A model generated the notes under the pieces. The model was not told where the DNA came from. It saw nothing but the letters and a program-made list of their open reading frames with translations, and did no database searches. From NCBI GenBank assembly GCA_036407095.1, contig DASWZV010000153.1, positions 1 to 64,000 on the forward strand: 64,000 bases of DNA. Direction: 5' to 3'. How positions within the stretch are numbered: the first letter of the stretch is position 1; every line of letters begins with the position of its first letter. The translations under genes and the position numbers were made by a program. Below are positions 50,336 through 58,224 of the stretch, in pieces. The DNA comes from Gp6-AA40 sp036407095. Lineage in GTDB: Bacteria; Acidobacteriota; Vicinamibacteria; Vicinamibacterales; UBA2999.

Positions 50336-51772
50336 TCAAACCCGCCTCGTCTTCCAACTCCCCTTCGAGAACAGCCAGCCGCTGACGAGGGCCATCGTCG
50401 AAAGCGCAACGCTGACGGCGATGAAGACGCCGGTTGGACCGAAGCCGAACGGGCGCGCGAGCGTCCAGGCCAGCGGGATTTCCCACATCCACAAACAGAC
50501 GAGATGGATCAGCGTCGGTGTGCGCGTGTCGCCCGCCCCGTTGAATGACGCGGTGAAGACCATCGCGTAGCCGTAGAAGAGGAAGCCGGCCGATACGAAG
50601 CGCAGGCAGCCGACGCCGTAGCGTGCGACGTCGGGATCGCTCGTGAAGAGGGCAATCAGCTGGGGCGCGAACAGCAGGAAGATCGCGCCGATGGACCCGA
50701 GACAGATCGTGTTGTAGAGCCCGGCCTTCCACGCTGCTGCTTCTGCGCGATCGGGCTTGCCCGCGCCCAGGTTCTGACCGACGAGCGTGGCCGCTGCGTT
50801 GCTCACCCCGAATGAGGGCAGCAGCGCGAACAGGATGATGCGGATCCCGATCGTGTTGCCGGCGACGGCGGCGCTCCCGAACCCGGTGAGGATTCGCACG
50901 AGACCCATCCACGACGCCGTGGCGATGAAGTTCTGCAACGTCGCCGTGCCGGAGATGCGCAGGATGGTTCGCATCACGCCCGGATCGAGACGGAGGTGCG
51001 CCGCGTGGATCTCGATGCGGCCGCTTCGTCGAGTGAGGTGGTACAGCTGATACAGCACGCCGCAGCCGCGGCCGATCGTCGTACCGATGGCGGCCCCCGC
51101 CACGCCCATCTCGGGGAACGGTCCGAGCCCGAAGATCAGGCACGGCCCGAGGATGATGTTGATCGCGTTGGCGAACCAGAGCACGCGCATGGCGACTGCG
51201 GCATCCCCGGCGCCACGGAAGACCGCGTTCATCAGGAAGAGCAGCAACACGGTGCCAGATCCACCGAGCATCACGCGCGAAAAGGTCGCCCCCGTCCGCA
51301 CCACCTCGTCGCTCGCGCCCATGACGGCGAGGAGACGCGGGCCGAAGAGCGAGCCGATCGAGCCGAGCACGACGGCCACCGCCACGCCGAGCACGATCGA
51401 CTGCACGCCGGCGCGGGCGGCGCCGTCATGATCTTTTTCGCCGATGCGGCGCGCGACCGTCGCCATCGCGCCAATCGACAGCCCGGCGGCCAGCGCGTAC
51501 ATCACCGTCATCCACGATTCAGTGATGCCGACGGTGGCGACGGCGTCGGGCCCGAGGCGGCCGACGAAGAACACGTCGGCGACCACGAACACCGACTCCA
51601 TCAGCATCTCGAGCACCATCGGCACGGCGAGCAGCACGACGGCGCGACCGACCGGCGCTTCAGTGAAGTCCTGACGTGAACCGCGAATGGCTTCCTTGAC
51701 TGTGGCCCAGACGGAAGGCGAGTCGTGAGCAGCGAGCGCAGGTTGTTCGGGGGATTCGACGACGGGGGGCAT
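50336..51772 (-). CDS. MATE-family efflux transporter (second copy)
   Basis: 478 aa with about 12 transmembrane segments, after a 40-residue cytoplasmic leader. MATE features: AVVLLAVPMVLEMLMESVFVVADVFFVGRLG, ISGTATLQNFIATASWMGLVRIL and NTIGIRIILFALLPSFGVSNAAATLVGQNLGAGKP. It is closer to the NorM/DinF side of the family than the exporter at 30.65 kb. An AT-rich ATGCAGAATG array lies 40 bp upstream of its start. Substrate unknown. Confidence 0.94.
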   Translation of the reverse strand: MPPVVESPEQPALAAHDSPSVWATVKEAIRGSRQDFTEAPVGRAVVLLAVPMVLEMLMESVFVVADVFFVGRLGPDAVATVGITESWMTVMYALAAGLSIGAMATVARRIGEKDHDGAARAGVQSIVLGVAVAVVLGSIGSLFGPRLLAVMGASDEVVRTGATFSRVMLGGSGTVLLLFLMNAVFRGAGDAAVAMRVLWFANAINIILGPCLIFGLGPFPEMGVAGAAIGTTIGRGCGVLYQLYHLTRRSGRIEIHAAHLRLDPGVMRTILRISGTATLQNFIATASWMGLVRILTGFGSAAVAGNTIGIRIILFALLPSFGVSNAAATLVGQNLGAGKPDRAEAAAWKAGLYNTICLGSIGAIFLLFAPQLIALFTSDPDVARYGVGCLRFVSAGFLFYGYAMVFTASFNGAGDTRTPTLIHLVCLWMWEIPLAWTLARPFGFGPTGVFIAVSVALSTMALVSGWLFSKGSWKTRRV

Positions 51773-51809
51773 CGGGAGAGTGTACCCGGGCCCGCCCGCG
51801 GGCTCGGGT

Positions 51810-51892
51810 AATGCAGAATGCAGAATTCAGAATGCAGAAACAAATGCAGAGTTCAGTGTCTGCATTCTGCATTCTGAATTCCGCAATACTGC
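51810..51892. repeat. Hairpin of ATGCAGAATTCAG words
   Basis: Left arm 51811-51856 repeats ATGCAGA and ATTCAGA. Right arm 51858-51884 is the inverse (TCTGCATTCTGCATTCTGAATT). The loop is very short, so a long perfect-looking hairpin is possible. It lies between the start of the second MATE gene and the end of the DUF4097-like gene, both on the minus strand. Similar in build to the AAAATGC arrays around the first MATE gene. Confidence 0.85.
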
Positions 51893-51902
51893 TCCAGCCG
51901 CG

Positions 51903-52745
51903 TTAGCGGCGGGAGATAGAAATGCCGCCGTTCACGGCCGAGAGACGCAGGCGTGGTCCTCCCGATCCAAGCGTTGCGGTGATTTGGCGCCGATTGTTGA
52001 TCAGCCCCGAGACGGTGATGGGGAAGTCGACCGAGATTCCACCATTCGAGGTGCGCGCGTCGAGCTCTCCTGAGAACCCCGACGGCACTCGAAGGTCGAC
52101 GCCGCCATTGACCGTTTTCAGGTCGAGCCCGGGGCCGTCCCACTTCTCGCCCGCCAACTCGACGTGCAACCCGCCATTCACCGTTTCGCCTCTGATCTCG
52201 CCGCCGACATCGCTCATTGCAATCCCGCCGTTGACGGTGTGTGCGTCGACGCGGCCGCGCACATCCTGGACATCGATGCCGCCATTGGTGGCGTCGACGC
52301 TGAGGTCGGCCTTGCGGGGCACCTGCAACTCATACGCGACGTTCCAATACCGATCCTCGTCCCATCGTGAGCGACGCCGACGATCCCGCTCCGGCCCGTC
52401 GGCGCGGATGCGGCCGCCAGTGGTCGTGATCGTGATTTCCTTCGCCAGCTTTTCAGCTGCCTCTCGACTGTCGTCGTAGACGGTGATGCGCGCACGCACT
52501 CGCGTCTCCGACCGATCCCATCCACGAACCGCGACGCCGCCGTTCCCTCTGGCATCGAGGTAGATGGTGTTCGAATTCGGGATGGTGGACTCGCGCACCT
52601 CGCAGAAATCGGCGCGACGTTCGTCGCGGCACCACTCGTCGTTCGAGAGGCCGAAACTGCGATCGCGATCGCGATTGCGTTGAGCCGGCAGGACAGCGGC
52701 AGCGGCAGCGACGAACACGGCTGTTACACAGATGGCGCGAACCAT
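51903..52745 (-). CDS. Secreted DUF4097-like beta-solenoid protein
   Basis: 280 aa with a signal peptide (VTAVFVAAAAAVLPAQ). An Arg/Asp-rich stretch follows, then a regular beta-repeat with NGGI/NGGV motifs about every 20 residues (TNGGIDVQD, VNGGIAMSD, VNGGLHVE, VNGGVDLRV, SNGGISVDF, VNGGISISRR). This is the right-handed beta-helix of the DUF4097 group. Exported; possibly surface-associated. Function unknown. An AT-rich array lies just downstream of the gene. Confidence 0.87.
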   Translation of the reverse strand: MVRAICVTAVFVAAAAAVLPAQRNRDRDRSFGLSNDEWCRDERRADFCEVRESTIPNSNTIYLDARGNGGVAVRGWDRSETRVRARITVYDDSREAAEKLAKEITITTTGGRIRADGPERDRRRRSRWDEDRYWNVAYELQVPRKADLSVDATNGGIDVQDVRGRVDAHTVNGGIAMSDVGGEIRGETVNGGLHVELAGEKWDGPGLDLKTVNGGVDLRVPSGFSGELDARTSNGGISVDFPITVSGLINNRRQITATLGSGGPRLRLSAVNGGISISRR

Positions 52746-52798
52746 TTATTTCCTCCGCGCTCATTGGACGGAACTGCGCCTCGGAGGGTTGGCTGCGT

Positions 52799-53635
52799 TC
52801 AAGCTTTCTCAATCGGACGGGACGGATCGGTGGACCATTCCGACCACGAGCCGGGGTACAGCCGTGCGCCATGCAGGCCGGCGTGCTCCATGGCCAGAAG
52901 GTTGTGGCAGGCAGTGACTCCCGATCCGCAATACACGATGGCCTGCGTCGGCTCGTGCCCGGCGAGCACCTGCGTGAACTGCTCGCGAAGCGTGTCGGGC
53001 TGCTTGAACGTGCCGTCCGACGTCAGGTTGTCTTTGAAGAAGCGATTGACGGCGCCCGGGATGTGGCCCGGCACACGATCGATGGGCTCGACCCGACCCT
53101 CGTAGCGTTCGGGGGCGCGGGCGTCGACGAGCACTCGCTGCTCATCGCGAACCGCGGCCGCCGCCTCGTCGATGAGCACCGGTTTTTCGAGGCCGGATTC
53201 GGGCGTGAAGATGACCGGCCTCCGCTGCTCCTGGCAGTCGCGCGTCGGTCGCCGTTCGCGCGTCCACGCGGCCCACCCTCCGTCGAGGACGGCGACGGCA
53301 CGCTGGCCCGCAAAGCGCAAGAGCCACCACAAGCGGCTGGCGTACATGCCCGAGTCCTGATCGTAGGCGACGACCTGCATATCGCTCGAGATCCCCAGAC
53401 GCCCGAGCGTCGACGCGAACGCCTCGAGTGTTGGCAGCGGATGTCGCCCATTCCGTCCGGTCCTAGGGCCGGAGAGATCGTCGTTCAGGTTCGCGTACAC
53501 CGCTCCGGGGATGTGCGAAGCCAGATACTGATCGCGGCCCCACGTCTCGTTGTGGAGATCGAACCTGCAGTCGACGATTGCCCAGTCGGCGAGGTGTGAG
53601 GCGAGCTGAGAGGTCGAGACGAGTGTCGTGTGCAC
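52799..53635 (-). CDS. Two-domain sulfurtransferase (3-mercaptopyruvate/thiosulfate type)
   Basis: 278 aa from the GTG at 53635; longer in-frame starts read through a tandem repeat (AASTSAASTS). Two rhodanese domains: the first is non-catalytic (VDCRFDLHNETWGRDQYLASHIPGA), the second has Cys236 in YCGSGVTACHNL. The CGSGVTA loop is typical of 3-mercaptopyruvate sulfurtransferases (SseA), while thiosulfate enzymes have CRKGVTA. It moves sulfane sulfur from mercaptopyruvate to a thiol acceptor in the cytoplasm. Confidence 0.93.
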   Translation of the reverse strand: MHTTLVSTSQLASHLADWAIVDCRFDLHNETWGRDQYLASHIPGAVYANLNDDLSGPRTGRNGRHPLPTLEAFASTLGRLGISSDMQVVAYDQDSGMYASRLWWLLRFAGQRAVAVLDGGWAAWTRERRPTRDCQEQRRPVIFTPESGLEKPVLIDEAAAAVRDEQRVLVDARAPERYEGRVEPIDRVPGHIPGAVNRFFKDNLTSDGTFKQPDTLREQFTQVLAGHEPTQAIVYCGSGVTACHNLLAMEHAGLHGARLYPGSWSEWSTDPSRPIEKA

Positions 53636-53745
53636 CGAAGTGCTCGCAGCAGAAGTGCTCGCAGCAGACGTTCGTAGGCCGGGTCCGGTTGTTCGACCCC
53701 GGCATCCGAGGCGGGTCTCAAGAGCGAGAACCCGCCCCACAGGTC
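53636..53745. repeat. Tandem repeat plus palindromes upstream of sulfurtransferase
   Basis: AGTGCTCGCAGCAGA is repeated in tandem (about 53639-53668). Then GCCGGGTCCGG..GACCCCGGC (53677-53703) and GGCGGGTCTC..GAGAACCCGCC (53712-53738) form two hairpins. They lie between the sulfurtransferase start and the htpX stop, both on the minus strand. Confidence 0.7.
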
Positions 53746-53750
53746 GTGAA

Positions 53751-54629
53751 TTATCGTGCGTTCTCGAGCGCGGCGATGCGGGCTTCGAGCGGCGGATGTG
53801 TGTGGAAGAACACCATCCAGCTGCGCGCGCCGTTGATCTTCATCGTCGCCAGCGCTTCATGACTCGTGTCGACGAGCTGCTGGTTCGCCTGGAGCCGGCG
53901 CAGGGCCCCGACCATGCGATCGCGTCCAGCCAGATGCGCGCCGCCGGCATCGGCTTTGAACTCACGCTGCCGCGAGAACCACGCGGTGACGAGCGAGCCG
54001 AGAATGCCGAGGACGATCTGCAGGACCATGATGACGAGGAACTCCATGCCGCCGCCGCGCCGGTCGCGCGAGTCTCCGCGGACGATTGCGTAGGCGATCA
54101 CGCGCGAGAAGAAGATCACGAACGCGTTCATCACGCCCTGCAGCAGCACCATCGTCACCATGTCGCCATTGGCGATATGCGTGACCTCGTGCCCGAGCAC
54201 GCCCTCGACTTCGTCCGGACGCATCGATCGCATGAGCCCGCTCGACACGGCCACGAGGCTTTTGTTCTTGCTCGGCCCGGTAGCGAAGGCGTTCACCTCC
54301 GGCGAGTCGTAGATCCCGACTTCGGGCATGGGCAGGTTCGCCTGCTGCGTCAGCCGCTCAACCGTCTGATACAACCAATCCGCCTGACTATTTCCAGTAC
54401 GGCCGCTGACGAGCTGCACGCCGAGCGCGCGCTTCGCGGTCCAGCGTGAGATCAAAAGGGAGATGATGGCACCGCCCATTCCCCAGATCAGCGAGAAGAT
54501 CGCGAGCCCGCCGAAGTCGATTCCCTGCCGTCCCAGATAGTGGTCGATCCCCAGAATCCGGACGATGATCGACAGCATCAGGATGACGGCGAGGTTCGTG
54601 GCCAGGAAGAGAAAAATGCGTTTGCCCAT
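53751..54629 (-). CDS. htpX: Membrane zinc metalloprotease HtpX
   Basis: 292 aa from the ATG at 54629, the normal size. Two N-terminal transmembrane segments (LFLATNLAVILMLSIIVRI; FGGLAIFSLIWGMGGAIISLLIS), the zinc motif HEVTH (His147, Glu148, His151), two further membrane segments (MEFLVIMVLQIVLGILG), and REFKADAGGA with the third ligand Glu. It degrades misfolded inner-membrane proteins with FtsH. The long open frame upstream of this start is repeat-derived and not coding. Confidence 0.96.
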   Translation of the reverse strand: MGKRIFLFLATNLAVILMLSIIVRILGIDHYLGRQGIDFGGLAIFSLIWGMGGAIISLLISRWTAKRALGVQLVSGRTGNSQADWLYQTVERLTQQANLPMPEVGIYDSPEVNAFATGPSKNKSLVAVSSGLMRSMRPDEVEGVLGHEVTHIANGDMVTMVLLQGVMNAFVIFFSRVIAYAIVRGDSRDRRGGGMEFLVIMVLQIVLGILGSLVTAWFSRQREFKADAGGAHLAGRDRMVGALRRLQANQQLVDTSHEALATMKINGARSWMVFFHTHPPLEARIAALENAR

Positions 54630-54703
54630 AGTCGGAATCAGGATAGCACTCTGCCCCTTATGACGCCGAAGAGGTGATTCTCGTTGCCACTCAGCAGGAA
54701 ATC

Positions 54704-54822
54704 TAGGAATCAGGATGCAGGAATCAGGATGCAGCAGGGAATCAGGTATCAGGATGCAGCAGGGATCAGCCGGTAGCAACGAATCAGGTCTGACTCTGCT
54801 TCCTGCTTCCTGATTTCCTGTT
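54704..54822. repeat. Long array of GGAATCAGGATGCAG words with inverted end
   Basis: AGGAATCAGGATGCAGGAATC begins a left arm of about 65 nt with five or more copies of (GG)AATCAGG/ATGCAGCAGGG. The right arm, CTTCCTGCTTCCTGATTTCC (54800-54819), is inverted. It lies between the divergent htpX and MocR-type genes. Same word family as at 37.1 kb. Confidence 0.85.
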
Positions 54823-54849
54823 GTCATACATTGTCGCCATGACATGTGG

Positions 54850-54883
54850 ATTGATTGCGCCGCAATGCGTATATTGCGGCAAT
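54850..54883 (+). promoter_or_regulatory. Candidate operator of the MocR-type regulator
   Basis: Two small palindromes, ATTGCGCCGCAAT (54854-54866) and ATTGCGGCAAT (54873-54883), share half-sites ATTGC/GCAAT and are six bases apart. They end at the start codon. Autoregulatory GntR-type sites often sit here, so I infer an autoregulatory operator; no binding data. Confidence 0.5.
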
Positions 54884-56243
54884 GACAATGTGGCTCCCGA
54901 ACCTGGACACGCGGAAGGGCCCGGTCTATCGGGCCATCGCCGACGCGATCGACGACGACGTGCAGCGCGGTGCATTGCGGGCGGGCGCGCGGCTTCCACC
55001 GCATCGTGATCTCGCCGACCATCTCGGCGTCACCGTGACAACTATCACGCGCGCGTACGCAGAAGCGTCGCGACGCGGTCTGATCTCGGGCCATGTCGGC
55101 CGCGGCACGTTCATCCGCGGAGCCGAGGCCGAGGAGAGTGAATACGAGCCCGGCGTGCTCGACCTGAGCATCAACATCCTGATGCCGGACAAAGAGGTCG
55201 CTCATCTGGAGGCCCATCTGTTTCAGCGCAGGATCCTTCCCTGGACACAGCTGCTCGGCTACGCACCCAAGCGTGGTCATCTGCGGCATCGCCAGGCGAT
55301 GGCGGCGTGGCTCGCACACCTGGGGACGCAAGCCGATCCGGACACGATCGTGCTCACCGCGGGTGCGCAGCACGGGCTGGCCACCACGTTCGCGGCGCTG
55401 GTTGGTCCGGGCGATGTGGTATTGACCGAGGAGCTCACCTACTCGGGCGTCCGCTTGATCGCGCAGCAGATGCGTCTCAAGCTGCGCGGCGTCGCCGTGG
55501 ACAACGAAGGCCTGCGTCCCGACGCGCTCGAAATGGCGTGCCGGACGACGCGCGCGCGCGTTCTCTACTGCATGCCGCGCATGCAGAACCCGCTCTCGAC
55601 CGTGATGTCAGAGAAGCGTCGACGGCAGATCGCGGCGATCGCCGAGAAGCATCGACTGACGATCGTCGAGGACGATACCTACGGCTTCCTCTCGCCCGAG
55701 CGGACGCCGCTGCGACCGCTCCTCCCGCAGTCGACGATCTATGTGACGAGCCTGTCGAAGAGCCTGTTTCCTGGGCTTCGCCTCGGCTGTGTGGTCGCGC
55801 CCGCGCCGCTGGTCGAGAAGATCACGAGAGCCGTATGGGCGACGATGATCAGCACCTCGCCGATCGGGGCGGATCTCCTCTGCGGCTGGATCGAGGACGG
55901 CACCGCCGCGCGCATCGCGGCATGGAAGCGGAGCGAAGGCGCGGCGCGACAGATGATGGCTCGGCGTCTGCTGGCCGGAGAGCGCGTGCAGTCCCATCCT
56001 ACGAGCCACCATATGTGGCTGTCGCTGCCGGCACGCTGGTCATCGGACGCGTTCGTGGCACAGGCGCGTGCCCGCGGCGTCGTCCTCAACGCATCGTCCG
56101 AGTTTGCGGTCGGGGAGCAGGCGCCACGCGCTGTTCGACTGTGTCTCGGCACCCCTCGTACGCGCGCGGGTCTCGAGCAGGCGTTGACGCGCGTGGTCGA
56201 ATGTCTGGTGGATCGCGCCCCTGCGGCGCGCGCCGTCGTTTGA
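54882..56243 (+). CDS. MocR/PdxR-type regulator (GntR helix-turn-helix plus aminotransferase)
   Basis: 453 aa; ATGs at 54882 and 54888 are both possible. Residues about 8-75 form a GntR winged helix (GPVYRAIADAIDDDVQRGAL, LPPHRDLADHLGVTVTTITRAYAEASRRGLI). Residues 95-450 are a fold-type I aminotransferase, with the PLP Lys293 in SLSKSLFPGLRLG and DDTYG. Members sense PLP or amines and often control vitamin B6, GABA or taurine genes. No such operon is adjacent. htpX is divergent but an unlikely target. Confidence 0.93.
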   Translation: MTMWLPNLDTRKGPVYRAIADAIDDDVQRGALRAGARLPPHRDLADHLGVTVTTITRAYAEASRRGLISGHVGRGTFIRGAEAEESEYEPGVLDLSINILMPDKEVAHLEAHLFQRRILPWTQLLGYAPKRGHLRHRQAMAAWLAHLGTQADPDTIVLTAGAQHGLATTFAALVGPGDVVLTEELTYSGVRLIAQQMRLKLRGVAVDNEGLRPDALEMACRTTRARVLYCMPRMQNPLSTVMSEKRRRQIAAIAEKHRLTIVEDDTYGFLSPERTPLRPLLPQSTIYVTSLSKSLFPGLRLGCVVAPAPLVEKITRAVWATMISTSPIGADLLCGWIEDGTAARIAAWKRSEGAARQMMARRLLAGERVQSHPTSHHMWLSLPARWSSDAFVAQARARGVVLNASSEFAVGEQAPRAVRLCLGTPRTRAGLEQALTRVVECLVDRAPAARAVV

Positions 56244-56261
56244 TCAAGGCGGGTCGCAGTC

Positions 56262-56320
56262 CGGAGGTCACGGAGAAACGGTCTCACACGGAGGCGTCGA
56301 GAAACGGAGGTCAAACATGT
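56262..56320. repeat. Short-word repeat (ACGGAG type)
   Basis: CCGGAGGTCACGGAGAAACGG, CACACGGAGGC and GAAACGGAGGTC repeat ACGGAG three times on one strand. No clear inverted partner is near, so this array is one-sided. Same words as at 39.6 and 45.4 kb. Confidence 0.62.
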
Positions 56321-56343
56321 CCGGTCTCTTTCGCTGGACTCCG

Positions 56344-56570
56344 ATTGCGCCAACCAGGTTGACGCATCCTTCCGCGCGGCGATCCGCTCGCCGGCCAATG
56401 GCATCTTCGGCGTCTGCGCTTCCGGTTCCTCGCGGCTCCCCCGTCGCAAGAGACTGACGCTGTTGCTCCTCCCTCCGCCGCTCGCGGCGCCTGCGAAGCC
56501 ATTGGCGACTATCGCGTGCGCGGCTCGCTCCACGCCGCGCTCCAGGATGCATCAACCTGGCCGGCGCAAC
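56344..56570. mobile_element. MITE-like element, left copy
   Basis: 227 bp with terminal inverted ends: ATTGCGCCAACCAGG(TTGACGCATCC) on the left and, reversed, GTTGCGCCGGCCAGG(TTGATGCATCC) on the right, about 38 bp with few mismatches. ACTCCG occurs on both sides (56338-56343 and 56571-56576) and may be a target-site duplication. It encodes no transposase. The inverse of the whole element is found at 56653-56880. Confidence 0.78.
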
Positions 56571-56652
56571 ACTCCGCGATGGAAGTATTAGTCCGCGCGT
56601 AGGAATCGTCGGTCTGTTTGGTGTCCGGATGCATATGTTCTGACACAGTCAG

Positions 56653-56880
56653 CAGCACTCGACTGGCTGATGCATTCCGGAGTGCCGCGTGGAGCGAGCC
56701 GCGTACGCGACAGTCGCCAACGGACTCGCAGGCGACGCGAGCTGCGGAGGAGAAGCAACAGCGTCAGCCTCTTGCGACGGAGGAGCAGCGAGAGACCGTA
56801 AGACATGCGCCGGAGAGCCCGTTGGCCGGCGAGCGGATCGCGGCACGGAGGAATGCGTCAGCCGGTCGGGTACTGGTAGG
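56653..56880. mobile_element. MITE-like element, right copy, inverted relative to the left
   Basis: Reverse complement of this 228-bp stretch aligns by eye with the left element over its whole length (shared GATCCGCTCGCCGGCCAA, CGTCGCAAGAGRCTGACGCT, CGGCTCGCTCCACGC). Its ends are CAGCACTCGACTGGCTGATG (left) and, reversed, CAGTACCCGACCGGCTGACG, with a GGCTGAYGCATTCC core. It therefore has its own inverted ends and together with the left copy forms a large inverted repeat around an 82-bp spacer. Confidence 0.78.
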
Positions 56881-56930
56881 CGTCAGAGACGAGCGAGCGT
56901 CCCTCACGATCCGCGCTCTGTTTGCCATCT

Positions 56931-58145
56931 CTAGGAGCACAAGGCTTCAGCAAGCCGATGCAAGAACAGCCCGACGTCGGTGACGACGCCGACGGTCTGC
57001 TGCGATCCGCGATCGCTCAGCTTGGTCACCACCGCAGGGTTGATATCGACGCAGACGACGCGCACCCATGAGGGGAGCATGTTGCCGACGCCGATGCTGT
57101 GCAGCATCGACGACAGCATCAGCACGAGCTGCACGTTGTTCGCCAACGCCGCGGCATAGCGCTCCTGCGCCTCGATCAGATCCATCAGCGTCTCCGGCAG
57201 CGGCCCATCGTCGCGGATGCTGCCGGCGAGCACGAACTCGACGCCGCGTTTGACGCATTCGTACATGACGCCCGATGTGAGCACGCCGGAGTCGACCGCC
57301 GCGCGGATGCTGCCCGCCCGGTTGATCGTGTTGATGGCCGCCATGTGGTTGCGATGACCCTGTTCGACCGGCGCGCCTTCGACGAGATCGATCCCGAGCG
57401 ACGTGCCCGAGAGCGCGAACTCGATGTCGTGCACGGCGAGCGCGTTCCCGGCCAGCACGACGTCGACGTAGCCGCCGCGGATGAGGGACGCGAAGTGCTC
57501 GACGCCGCCGGTATGGACCACGACCGGGCCGGCAACGACTGCGATCCGCCCGCCGCTGTGCTTCACCTCGCGCATCATCTGCGCGATGCGGGCGACGCTG
57601 CCTTCGACGCGGCGCTCCGACGAGACGTCGTTGCTCATGAAGGCGAAGCCGTGACGGTCGCGCTCCTTGAATTCGGGCGTCACCCGGATGCCGACGTGTC
57701 CGCAGACCACGCGCTCGCCGGCCTTGACGTCGCGCAGCTTGCGGCAGGCCGCCTGCTTGCCGTCGACGATGATCACCGCGTCCATCCGCTGACTGTCGAC
57801 ATCGACCCATCGTCCATTCAGCCGCACCTGGGTGCGATGGTTCGTCGTCGAGTAGAAGTCGTCGGGAACGCACTGATCCTTTTCGGCCGGTTTGACGAGG
57901 GCGTCGCGTTCGCGCAGCGGATGGGCGCCGAAGATCGTGATCTGCTGGAGCAGGTCGTCGAGCGTCGGGCGGTCGGGCGCCGTCACGCGCATCTGGATCC
58001 GGGACGGATCGTCGTTGGTGCGGCCGATGTCGAAGTCGAGGATCTGGTACGACCCCTTGAGCTCGATGATTTTGTCGAAGATGGCGGACAGCAGGCCCGA
58101 GTCGATCAGATGGCCCTGTGCCTCGATCGTGTCGCTCGCAGACAT
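56931..58145 (-). CDS. TIGR00300/LOR-SDH domain protein, archaeal-type ornithine cyclodeaminase-like
   Basis: 404 aa. It matches the TIGR00300 layout: an N-terminal LOR/SDH domain (EAQGHLIDSGLLSAIFDKIIELKGSYQILDFDIGRTNDDPS) and a C-terminal Rossmann-like domain with VVAGPVVVHTGG, GYVDVVLAGNALAVHDIE, GTSLGID and VRVVCVDINPAVVTKLSDRGSQQT. In archaea and in cyanobacterial AgrE/ArgZ this domain is linked to ornithine/proline metabolism as an NAD-dependent cyclodeaminase. The activity here is inferred. No arginine or proline genes are adjacent. Confidence 0.86.
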   Translation of the reverse strand: MSASDTIEAQGHLIDSGLLSAIFDKIIELKGSYQILDFDIGRTNDDPSRIQMRVTAPDRPTLDDLLQQITIFGAHPLRERDALVKPAEKDQCVPDDFYSTTNHRTQVRLNGRWVDVDSQRMDAVIIVDGKQAACRKLRDVKAGERVVCGHVGIRVTPEFKERDRHGFAFMSNDVSSERRVEGSVARIAQMMREVKHSGGRIAVVAGPVVVHTGGVEHFASLIRGGYVDVVLAGNALAVHDIEFALSGTSLGIDLVEGAPVEQGHRNHMAAINTINRAGSIRAAVDSGVLTSGVMYECVKRGVEFVLAGSIRDDGPLPETLMDLIEAQERYAAALANNVQLVLMLSSMLHSIGVGNMLPSWVRVVCVDINPAVVTKLSDRGSQQTVGVVTDVGLFLHRLAEALCS

Positions 58146-58163
58146 GAAGCTTTCATTCTACTG

Positions 58164-58190
58164 TCGTAGTGTCCGGCTTCAGCCGAACCT
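58164..58190. repeat. CGTAGTGTCCGGCTTCAGCCGAACC palindromic repeat
   Basis: TCGTAGTGTCCGGCTTCAGC then CGAACC (58164-58188): same context as the copy at 4.07 kb, with one mismatch in the right arm. It lies between the divergent TIGR00300-type and kinase genes. Confidence 0.82.
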
Positions 58191-58224
58191 CCGTTCCTGA
58201 GCAGAGTAGAATTGCCACACCTCC

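Noticed and set aside
53636..53670. N-terminal extension of the sulfurtransferase
   Set aside because: The extra residues AASTSAASTS come from a tandem repeat, and the rhodanese domain starts right after the GTG at 53635.
53751..55373. Long minus-strand frame extending htpX upstream
   Set aside because: The upstream part translates the AATCAGG repeat and overlaps the divergent regulator; HtpX begins properly at 54629.
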